Source: Nemertoderma westbladi (taxonomy: Eukaryota; Xenacoelomorpha; Nemertodermatida; Nemertodermatidae). From it: 64,000 nt of DNA. Below the pieces are notes generated by a model that ran no database searches, had not been told where the DNA came from, and was given only the letters and a program-made list of their open reading frames with translations. The stretch covers positions 1 through 64,000 of the forward strand of contig JAUCBJ010007605.1 in assembly GCA_032718475.1 (NCBI GenBank). The letters run 5' to 3'. This document shows, piece after piece, positions 52,747 to 64,000 of this stretch (position 1 is its first letter; each line of letters begins with the position of its first letter). The translations under genes and the position numbers were made by a program.

Positions 52747-55700
52747 ATGTTATATAAGCGGCGTTTTTTCATGTTACTACCTACAGAACCAGTTAAAAGG
52801 TTATAACTTTCGAGGAGACAGTGCCAGTGACTTGAGAAAGTGTGAGACAATTGGGGTTACTATTCCCAATTTGTACACAGTGTTACAACTCAGAAAACAC
52901 AGGGCTTCCAGAGTTATTTAACTATATTCGAATATAATACGTCGTAGTGTGTTTTTAGGCTATAAGCGGCGTTTTTTCATGTTACTTCCTACAGAACCAG
53001 TTAAAAGGTTATAACTTTCGACGAGACAGTGCCAGTGACTTGAGAAAGTGTGAGACAATTGGGGTTACTATTCCCAATTTGTACACAGTGTTACAACTCA
53101 GAAAACACAGGGCTTCCATAGTTATTTAACTATATTGGAATATATTACGTCGTAGTGTGTTTTTAGGCTATAAGCGGCGTTTTTTCATGTTACTACCTAC
53201 AGAACCAGTTAAAAGGTTATAACTTTCGAGGATACAGTGCCAGTGACTTGAGAAAGTGTGAGACAATTGGGGTTACTATTCCCAACTTGTACACAGTGTT
53301 ACAACTCAGAAAACACAGGGCTTCCAGAGTTATTTAACTATATTCGAATATTATAGGTGGGAGTGTGTTTTTAGGATATAAGCGGCGTTTTTTCATGTTA
53401 CTACCTACAGAACCAGTTAAAAGGTTATAACTTTCGAGGAGACAGTGCCAGTGACTTGAGAAAGTGTGAGACAATTGGGGTTACTATTCCCAATTTGTAC
53501 ACAGTGTTACAACTCAGAAAACACAGGGCTTCCAGAGTTATTTAACTATATTCGAATATAATACGTCGTAGTGTGTTTTTAGGCTATAAGCGGCGTTTTT
53601 TCATGTTACTTCCTACAGAACCAGTTAAAAGGTTATAACTTTCGACGAGACAGTGCCAGTGACTTGAGAAAGTGTGAGACAATTGGGGTTACTATTCCCA
53701 ATTTGTACACAGTGTTACAACTCAGAAAACACAGGGCTTCCAGAGTTATTTAACTATATTCGAATATATTACGTCGTAGTGTGTTTTTAGGCTATAAGCG
53801 GCGTTTTTTCAGGTTACTTCCTACAGAACCAGTTAAAAGGTTATAACTTTCGAGGAGACAGTGCCAGTGACTTGAGAAAGTGTGAGATAATTGGGGTTAC
53901 TATTCCCAATTTGTACACAGTGTTACAACTTAGAAAACACAGGGCTTCCAGAGTTATTTAACTATATTCGAATATAATACGTCGTAGTGTTTTTAGGCTA
54001 TAAGCGGTGTTTTTTCATGTTACTACCTACAGAACCAATTAAAAGGTTATAACTTTCGAGGAGACAGTGCCAGTGACTTGAGAAAGTGTGAGACAATTGG
54101 GGTTACTATTCCCAATTTGTACACAGTGTTACAACTCAGAAAACACAGGGCTTCCAGAGTTATTTAACTATATTCGAATATAATACGTCGTAGTGTGTTT
54201 TTAGGCTATAAGCGGCGTTTTTTCATGTTACTTCCTACAGAACCAGTTAAAAGGTTATAACTTTCGACGAGACAGTGCCAGTGACTTGAGAAAGTTTGAG
54301 ACAATTGGGGTTACTATTCCCAATTTGTACACAGTGTTACAACTCAGAAAACACAGGGCTTCCAGAGTTATTTAACTATATTCGAATATAATACGTCGTA
54401 GTGTGTTTTTAGGCTATAAGCGGCGTTTTTTCATGTTACTTCCTACAGAACCAGTTAAAAGGTTATAACTTTCGACGAGACAGTGCCAGTGACTTGAGAA
54501 AGTGTGAGACAATTGGGGTTACTATTCCCAATTTGTACACAGTGTTACAACTCAGAAAACGCAGGGCTTCCAGAGTTATTTAACTATATTCGAATATATT
54601 ACGTCGTAGTGTGTTTTTAGGCTATAAGCGGCGTTTTTTCATGTTACTACCTACAGAACCAGTTAAAAGGTTATAACTTTCGAGGAGACAGTGCCAGTGA
54701 CTTGAGAAAGTGTGAGACAATTGGGGTTACTATTCCCAATTTGTACACAGTGTTACAACTCAGAAAACACAGGGCTTCCAGAGTTATTTAACTATATTCG
54801 AATATAATACGTCGTAGTGTGTTTTTAGGCTATAAGCGGCGTTTTTTCATGTTACTTCCTACAGAACCAGTTAAAAGGTTATAACTTTCGACGAGACAGT
54901 GCCAGTGACTTGAGAAAGTGTGAGACAATTGGGGTTACTATTCCCAATTTGTACACCGTGTTACAACTCAGAAAACACAGGGCTTCCAGAGTTATTTAAC
55001 TATATTAGAATATATTACGTCGTAGTGTGTTTTTAGGCTATAAGCGGCGTTTTTTCATGTTACTACCTACAGAACCAGTTAAAAGGTTCGAGGAGACAGT
55101 GCCAGTGACTTGAGAAAGTGTGAGACAATTGGGGTTACTATTCCCAATTTGTACACAGTGTTACAACTCAGAAAACACAGGGCTTCCAGAATTATTTAAC
55201 TATATTCGAATATTATAGGTGGGAGTGTGTTTTTAGGATATAAGCGGCGTTTTTTCATGTTACTACCTACAGAACCAGTTAAAAGGTTATAACTTTCGAG
55301 GAGACAGTGCCAGTGACTTGAGAAAGTGTGAGACAATTGGGGTTACTATTCCCAATTTGTACACAGTGTTACAACTCAGAAAACACAGGGCTTCCAGAGT
55401 TATTTAACTATATTCGAATATAATACGTCGTAGTGTGTTTTTAGGCTATAAACGGCGTTTTTTCATGTTACTTCCTACAGAACCAGTTAAAAGGTTATAA
55501 CTTTCGACGAGACAGTGCCAGTGACTTGAGAAAGTGTGAGACAATTGGGGTTACTATTCCCAATTTGTACACCGTGTTACAACTCAGAAAACACAGGGCT
55601 TCCATAGTTATTTAACTATATTGGAATATATTACGTCGTAGTGTGTTTTTAGGCTATAAGCGGCGTTTTTTCATGTTACTACCTACAGAACCAGTTAAAA

Positions 55701-58700
55701 GGTTATAACTTTCGAAGATACAGTGCCAGTGACTTGAGAAAGTGTGAGACAATTGGGGTTACTATTCCCAACTTGTACACAGTGTTACAACTCAGAAAAC
55801 ACAGGGCTTCCAGAGTTATTTAACTATATTCGAATATTATAGGTGGGAGTGTGTTTTTAGGATATAAGCGGCGTTTTTTCATGTTACTACCTACAGAACC
55901 AGTTAAAAGGTTATAACTTTCGAGGAGACAGTGCCAGTGACTTGAGAAAGTGTGAGACAATTGGGGTTACTATTCCCAATTTGTACACAGTGTTACAACT
56001 CAGAAAACACAGGGCTTCCAGAGTTATTTAACTATATTCGAATATAATACGTCGTAGTGTGTTTTTAGGCTATAAGCGGCGTTTTTTCATGTTACTTCCT
56101 ACAGAACCAGTTAAAAGGTTATAACTTTCGACGAGACAGTGCCAGTGACTTGAGAAAGTGTGAGACAATTGGGGTTACTATTCCCAATTTGTACACAGTG
56201 TTACAACTCAGAAAACACAGGGCTTCCAGAGTTATTTAACTATATTCGAATATATTACGTCGTAGTGTGTTTTTAGGCTATAAGCGGCGTTTTTTCAGGT
56301 TACTTCCTACAGAACCAGTTAAAAGGTTATAACTTTCGAGGAGACAGTGCCAGTGACTTGAGAAAGTGTGAGATAATTGGGGTTACTATTCCCAATTTGT
56401 ACACAGTGTTACAACTTAGAAAACACAGGGCTTCCAGAGTTATTTAACTATATTCGAATATAATACGTCGTAGTGTGTTTTTAGGCTATAAGCGGCGTTT
56501 TTTCATGTTACTACCTACAGAACCAGTTAAAAGGTTATAACTTTCGAGGAGACAGTGCCAGTGACTTGAGAAAGTGTGAGACAATTGGGGTTACTATTCC
56601 CAATTTGTACACAGTGTTACAACTCAGAAAACACATTGCTTCCAGAGTTATTTAACTATATTCGAATATAATACGTCGTAGTGTGTTTTTAGGCTATAAG
56701 CGGCGTTTTTTCATGTTACTTCCTACAGAACCAGTTAAAAGGTTATAACTTTCGACGAGACAGTGCCAGTGACTTGAGAAAGTGTGAGACAATTGGGGTT
56801 ACTATTCCCAATTTGTACACCGTGTTACAACTCAGAAAACACAGGGCTTCCATAGTTATTTAACTATATTGGAATATATTACGTCGTAGTGTGTTTGTTT
56901 TTAGGCTATAAGCGGCGTTTTTTCATGTTACTACCTACAGAACCAGTTAAAAGGTTATAACTTTCGAGGATACAGTGCCAGTTACTTGAGAAAGTGTGAG
57001 ACAATTGGGGTTACTATTCCCAACTTGTACACAGTGTTACAACTCAGAAAACACAGGGCTTCCAGAGTTATTTAACTATATTCGAATATAATACGTCGTA
57101 GTGTGTTTTTAGGCTATAAGCGGCGTTTTTTCATGTTACTTCCTACAGAACCAGTTAAAAGGTTATAACTTTCGACGAGACAGTGCCAGTGACTTGAGAA
57201 AGTGTGAGACAATTGGGGTTACTATTCCCAATTTGTACACCGTGTTACAACTCAGAAAACACAGGGCTTCCAGAGTTATTTAACTATATTCGAATATAAT
57301 ACGTCGTAGTGTGTTTTTAGGCTATAAGCGGCGTTTTTTCATGTTACTTCCTACAGAACCAGTTAAAAGGTTATAACTTTCGACGAGACAGTGCCAGTGA
57401 CTTGAGAAAGTGTGAGACAATTGGGGTTACTATTCCCAATTTGTACACAGTGTTACAACTCAGAAAACACAGGGCTTCCAGAGTTATTTAACTATATTCG
57501 AATATAATACGTCGTAGTGTGTTTTTAGGCTATAAGCGGCGTTTTTTCATGTTACTACCTACAGAACCAGTTAAAAGGTTATAACTTTCGAGGAGACAGT
57601 GCCAGTGACTTGAGAAAGTGTGAGACAATTGGGGTTACTATTCCCAATTTGTACACAGTGTTACAACTCAGAAAACACAGGGCTTCCAGAGTTATTTAAC
57701 TATATTCGAATATAATACGTCGTAGTGTGTTTTTAGGCTATAAGCGGCGTTTTTTCATGTTACTTCCTACAGAACCAGTTAAAAGGTTATAACTTTCGAC
57801 GAGACAGTGCCAGTGACTTGAGAAAGTGTGAGACAATTGGGGTTACTATTCCCAATTTGTACACAGTGTTACAACTCAGAAAACACAGGGCTTCCAGAGT
57901 TATTTAACTATATTCGAATATATTACGTCGTAGTGTGTTTTTAGGCTATAAGCGGCGTTTTTTCAGGTTACTTCCTACAGAACCAGTTAAAAGGTTATAA
58001 CTTTCGAGGAGACAGTGCCAGTGACTTGAGAAAGTGTGAGATAATTGGGGTTACTATTCCCAATTTGTACACAGTGTTACAACTTAGAAAACACAGGGCT
58101 TCCAGAGTTATTTAACTATATTCGAATATAATACGTCGTAGGTGTTTTTAGGCTATAAGCGGTGTTTTTTCATGTTACTACCTACAGAACCAATTAAAAG
58201 GTTATAACTTTCGAGGAGACAGTGCCAGTGACTTGAGAAAGTGTGAGACAATTGGGGTTACTATTCCCAATTTGTACACAGTGTTACAACTCAGAAAACA
58301 CAGGGCTTCCAGAGTTATTTAACTATATTCGAATATAATACGTCGTAGTGTGTTTTTAGGCTATAAGCGGCGTTTTTTCATGTTACTTCCTACAGAACCA
58401 GTTAAAAGGTTATAACTTTCGACGAGACAGTGCCAGTGACTTGAGAAAGTTTGAGACAATTGGGGTTACTATTCCCAATTTGTACACAGTGTTACAACTC
58501 AGAAAACACAGGGCTTCCAGAGTTATTTAACTATATTCGAATATAATACGTCGTAGTGTGTTTTTAGGCTATAAGCGGCGTTTTTTCATGTTACTTCCTA
58601 CAGAACCAGTTAAAAGGTTATAACTTTCGACGAGACAGTGCCAGTGACTTGAGAAAGTGTGAGACAATTGGGGTTACTATTCCCAATTTGTACACAGTGT

Positions 58701-61700
58701 TACAACTCAGAAAACGCAGGGCTTCCAGAGTTATTTAACTATATTCGAATATATTACGTCGTAGTGTGTTTTTAGGCTATAAGCGGCGTTTTTTCATGTT
58801 ACTACCTACAGAACCAGTTAAAAGGTTATAACTTTCGAGGAGACAGTGCCAGTGACTTGAGAAAGTGTGAGACAATTGGGGTTACTATTCCCAATTTGTA
58901 CACAGTGTTACAACTCAGAAAACACAGGGCTTCCAGAGTTATTTAACTATATTCGAATATAATACGTCGTAGTGTGTTTTTAGGCTATAAGCGGCGTTTT
59001 TTCATGTTACTTCCTACAGAACCAGTTAAAAGGTTATAACTTTCGACGAGACAGTGCCAGTGACTTGAGAAAGTGTGAGACAATTGGGGTTACTATTCCC
59101 AATTTGTACACCGTGTTACAACTCAGAAAACACAGGGCTTCCAGAGTTATTTAACTATATTCGAATATATTACGTCGTAGTGTGTTTTTAGGCTATAAGC
59201 GGCGTTTTTTCATGTTACTACCTACAGAACCAGTTAAAAGGTTCGAGGAGACAGTGCCAGTGACTTGAGAAAGTGTGAGACAATTGGGGTTACTATTCCC
59301 AATTTGTACACAGTGTTACAACTCAGAAAACACAGGGCTTCCAGAGTTATTTAACTATATTCGAATATTATAGGTGGGAGTGTGTTTTTAGGATATAAGC
59401 GGCGTTTTTTCATGTTACTACCTACAGAACCAGTTAAAAGGTTATAACTTTCGAGGAGACAGTGCCAGTGACTTGAGAAAGTGTGAGACAATTGGGGTTA
59501 CTATTCCCAATTTGTACACAGTGTTACAACTCAGAAAACACAGGGCTTCCAGAGTTATTTAACTATATTCGAATATAATACGTCGTAGTGTGTTTTTAGG
59601 CTATAAGCGGCGTTTTTTCATGTTACTTCCTACAGAACCAGTTAAAAGGTTATAACTTTCGACGAGACAGTGCCAGTGACTTGAGAAAGTGTGAGACAAT
59701 TGGGGTTACTATTCCCAATTTGTACACCGTGTTACAACTCAGAAAACACAGGGCTTCCATAGTTATTTAACTATATTGGAATATATTACGTCGTAGTGTG
59801 TTTTTAGGCTATAAGCGGCGTTTTTTCATGTTACTACCTACAGAACCAGTTAAAAGGTTATAACTTTCGAGGATACAGTGCCAGTGACTTGAGAAAGTGT
59901 GAGACAATTGGGGTTACTATTCCCAACTTGTACACAGTGTTACAACTCAGAAAACACAGGGCTTCCAGAGTTATTTAACTATATTCGAATATTATAGGTG
60001 GGAGTGTGTTTTTAGGATATAAGCGGCGTTTTTTCATGTTACTACCTACAGAACCAGTTAAAAGGTTATAACTTTCGAGGAGACAGTGCCAGTGACTTGA
60101 GAAAGTGTGAGACAATTGGGGTTACTATTCCCAATTTGTACACAGTGTTACAACTCAGAAAACACAGGGCTTCCAGAGTTATTTAACTATATTCGAATAT
60201 ATTACGTCGTAGTGTGTTTTTAGGATATAAGCGGCGTTTTTTCATGTTACTACCTACAGAACCAGTTAAAAGGTTATAACTTTCGAGGAGACAGTGCCAG
60301 TGACTTGAGAAAGTGTGAGACAATTGGGGTTACTATTCCCAATTTGTACACAGTGTTACAACTCAGAAAACACAGGGCTTCCAGAGTTATTTAACTATAT
60401 TCGAATATAATACGTCGTAGTGTGTTTTTAGGCTATAAGCGGCGTTTTTTCATGTTACTTCCTACAGAACCAGTTAAAAGGTTATAACTTTCGACGAGAC
60501 AGTGCCAGTGACTTGAGAAAGTGTGAGACAATTGGGGTTACTATTCCCAATTTGTACACCGTGTTACAACTCAGAAAACACAGGGCTTCCAGAGTTATTT
60601 AACTATATTCGAATATATTACGTCGTAGTGTGTTTTTAGGCTATAAGCGGCGTTTTTTCATGTTACTACCTACAGAACCAGTTAAAAGGTTCGAGGAGAC
60701 AGTGCCAGTGACTTGAGAAAGTGTGAGACAATTGGGGTTACTATTCCCAATTTGTACACAGTGTTACAACTCAGAAAACACAGGGCTTCCAGAGTTATTT
60801 AACTATATTCGAATATTATAGGTGGGAGTGTGTTTTTAGGATATAAGCGGCGTTTTTTCATGTTACTACCTACAGAACCAGTTAAAAGGTTATAACTTTC
60901 GAGGAGACAGTGCCAGTGACTTGAGAAAGTGTGAGACAATTGGGGTTACTATTCCCAATTTGTACACAGTGTTAGAACTCAGAAAACACAGGGCTTCCAG
61001 AGTTATTTAACTATATTCGAATATAATACGTCGTAGTGTGTTTTTAGGCTATAAGCGGCGTTTTTTCATGTTACTTCCTACAGAACCAGTTAAAAGGTTA
61101 TAACTTTCGACGAGACAGTGCCAGTGACTTGAGAAAGTGTGAGACAATTGGGGTTACTATTCCCAATTTGTACACCGTGTTACAACTCAGAAAACACAGG
61201 GCTTCCAGAGTTATTTAACTATATTCGAATATATTACGTCGTAGTGTGTTTTTAGGCTATAAGCGGCGTTTTTTCATGTTACTACCTACAGAACCAGTTA
61301 AAAGGTTCGAGGAGACAGTGCCAGTGACTTGAGAAAGTGTGAGACAATTGGGGTTACTATTCCCAATTTGTACACAGTGTTACAACTCAGAAAACACAGG
61401 GCTTCCAGAGTTATTTAACTATATTCGAATATTATAGGTGGGAGTGTGTTTTTAGGATATAAGCGGCGTTTTTTCATGTTACTACCTACAGAACCAGTTA
61501 AAAGGTTATAACTTTCGAGGAGACAGTGCCAGTGACTTGAGAAAGTGTGAGACAATTGGGGTTACTATTCCCAATTTGTACACAGTGTTACAACTCAGAA
61601 AACACAGGGCTTCCAGAGTTATTTAACTATATTCGAATATAATACGTCGTAGTGTGTTTTTAGGCTATAAGCGGCGTTTTTTCATGTTACTTCCTACAGA

Positions 61701-64000
61701 ACCAGTTAAAAGGTTATAACTTTCGACGAGACAGTGCCAGTGACTTGAGAAAGTGTGAGACAATTGGGGTTACTATTCCCAATTTGTACACCGTGTTACA
61801 ACTCAGAAAACACAGGGCTTCCATAGTTATTTAACTATATTGGAATATATTACGTCGTAGTGTGTTTTTAGGCTATAAGCGGCGTTTTTTCATGTTATTA
61901 CCTACAGAACCAGTTAAAAGGTTATAACTTTCGAGGATACAGTGCCAGTGACTTGAGAAAGTGTGAGACAATTGGGGTTACTATTCCCAACTTGTACACA
62001 GTGTTACAACTCAGAAAACACAGGGCTTCCAGAGTTATTTAACTATATTCGAATATTATAGGTGGGAGTGTGTTTTTAGGATATAAGCGGCGTTTTTTCA
62101 TGTTACTACCTACAGAACCAGTTAAAAGGTTATAACTTTCGAGGAGACAGTGCCAGTGACTTGAGAAAGTGTGAGACAATTGGGGTTACTATTCCCAATT
62201 TGTACACAGTGTTACAACTCAGAAAACACAGGGCTTCCAGAGTTATTTAACTATATTCGAATATAATACGTCGTAGTGTGTTTTTAGGCTATAAGCGGCG
62301 TTTTTTCATGTTACTTCCTACAGAACCAGTTAAAAGGTTATAACTTTCGACGAGACAGTGCCAGTGACTTGAGAAAGTGTGAGATAATTAGGGTTACTAT
62401 TCCCAATTTGTACACAGTGTTACAACTTAGAAAACACAGGGCTTCCAGAGTTATTTAACTATATTCGAATATAATACGTCGTAGTGTGTTTTTAGGCTAT
62501 AAGCGGTGTTTTTTCATGTTACTTCCTACAGAACTAGTTAAAAGGTTATAACTTTCGACGAGACAGTGCCAGTGACTTGAGAAAGTGTGAGACAATTGGG
62601 GTTACTATTCCCAATTTGTACACAGTGTTACAACTCAGAAAACGCAGGGCTTCCAGAGTTATTTAACTATATTCGAATATATTACGTCGTAGTGTGTTTT
62701 TAGGCTATAAGCGGCGTTTTTTCATGTTACTACCTACAGAACCAGTTAAAAGGTTATAACTTTCGAGGAGACAGTGCCAGTGACTTGAGAAAGTGTGAGA
62801 CAATTGGGGTTACTATTCCCAATTTGTACACAGTGTTACAACTCAGAAAACGCAGGGCTTCCAGAGTTATTTAACTATATTCGAATATATTACGTCGTAG
62901 TGTGTTTTTAGGCTATAAGCGGCGTTTTTTCATGTTACTACCTACAGAACCAGTTAAAAGGTTATAACTTTCGAGGAGACAGTGCCAGTGACTTGAGAAA
63001 GTGTGAGACAATTGGGGTTACTATTCCCAATTTGTACACAGTGTTACAACTCAGAAAACACAGGGCTTCCAGAGTTATTTAACTATATTCGAATATAATA
63101 CGTCGTAGTGTGTTTTTAGGCTATAAGCGGCGTTTTTTCATGTTACTTCCTACAGAACCAGTTAAAAGGTTATAACTTTCGACGAGACAGTGCCAGTGAC
63201 TTGAGAAAGTGTGAGACAATTGGGGTTACTATTCCCAATTTGTACACAGTGTTACAACTCAGAAAACGCAGGGCTTCCATAGTTATTTAACTATATTGGA
63301 ATATATTACGTCGTAGTGTGTTTTTAGGCTATAAGCGGCGTTTTTTCAGGTTACTTCCTACAGAACCAGTTAAAAGGTTATAACTTTCGAGGATACAGTG
63401 CCAGTGACTTGAGAAAGTGTGAGATAATTGGGGTTACTATTCCCAATTTGTACACAGTGTTACAACTCAGAAAACACAGGGCTTCCAGAGTTATTTAACT
63501 ATATTCGAATATAATACGTCGTAGTGTTTTTAGGCTATAAGCGGTGTTTTTTCATGTTACTTCCTACAGAACCAGTTAAAAGGTTATAACTTTCGAGGAG
63601 ACAGTGCCAGTGACTTGAGAAAGTGTGAGACAATTGGGGTTACTATTCCGAATTTGTACACAGTGTTACAACTCAGAAAACGCAGGGCTTCTAGAGTTAT
63701 TTAACTATATTCGAATATAATACGTCGTAGTGTGTTTTTAGGCTATAAGCGGCGTTTTTTCATGTTACTTCCTACAGAACCAGTTAAAAGGTTATAACTT
63801 TCGACGAGACAGTGTCAGTGACTTGAGAAAGTGTGAGACAATTGGGGTTACTATTCCCAATTTGTACACAGTGTTACAACTCAGAAAACACAGGGCTTCC
63901 AGAGTTATTTAACTATATTCGAATATATTACGTCGTAGTGTGTTTTTAGGCTATAAGCGGCGTTTTTTCAGGTTACTTCCTACAGAACCAGTTAAAAGGT
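52747..64000. repeat. 208-bp satellite, about 54 monomers, runs off the window
   Basis: The monomer contains TATAAGCGGCGTTTTTTCAT, CAGAACCAGTTAAAAGG, GAGACAATTGGGGTTAC and AACTATATTCGAATATAA. Spacing of TATAAGCGGC at 52753, 52961, 53169 and 53377 is exactly 208. Two main forms tend to alternate (CTACCTAC with CGAGGA, and CTTCCTAC with CGACGA). A third form has TTATAGGTGGGAG in place of ATACGTCGTAG. Each monomer has an open stretch of about 52 codons ending in TAA, but 208 is not a multiple of 3 and I do not call it coding. Confidence 0.97.

Noticed and set aside
52736-63990. Small proteins from the 208-bp monomers (about 52-61 codons)
   Set aside because: The monomer length is not a multiple of three and every monomer carries the same stop-terminated stretch. 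There is no evidence of expression or of an initiator context.

Overview
The window is animal genomic DNA. It carries most of one large split gene, HECTD1 (HECT-type E3 ubiquitin ligase), read left to right on the + strand. Fourteen exons between 1676 and 52151 join in consistent reading phase. They encode about 2262 residues, ending with the catalytic HECT lobe and stop codon at 52149-52151. From the known length of vertebrate HECTD1, roughly the first 330 residues are missing. They are not found between the window start and 1676. Bases 1-75 look like the last codons of a different, basic protein. Spliceosomal introns, APE-type LINEs, a DNA transposon and satellites indicate an invertebrate metazoan; I cannot fix the lineage further.

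More than half of the window is tandem repeat. (1) A 29-bp repeat (about 1357-1660) abuts the acceptor of the first visible exon. (2) A 49/51-bp satellite fills most of the first intron (1989-20788), interrupted by an antisense LINE (13763-16600) and a T-rich-bordered insertion (17914-19250). (3) A 30-bp repeat of roughly 320 copies fills the intron after exon 7 (29799-43228). It begins exactly at that exon's 5' splice site and is interrupted by a full-length antisense LINE with an intact ORF (33737-37486). (4) A 208-bp satellite (52747-64000) lies downstream of the gene and runs off the window.

The second intron (21184-28094) is a nest of transposons. An old LINE fragment is split by a 2.8-kb DNA transposon with 32-bp terminal inverted repeats. 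Next comes an inverted repeat with arms of about 400 bp, enclosing an internally deleted LINE copy. From exon 8 onward the gene is more ordinary, with introns of 0.1-0.9 kb and exons that become strikingly GC-rich from exon 10.

The most unusual observation is that two of the minisatellites are built from splice signals. The 30-bp array is an expansion of an exon-intron junction (CAG|GTAGGT in nearly every unit). Its length is a multiple of three, so use of downstream donors would add in-frame decapeptides. The 29-bp array repeats a CTAAC branch-point-like motif plus a pyrimidine tract next to a genuine acceptor.
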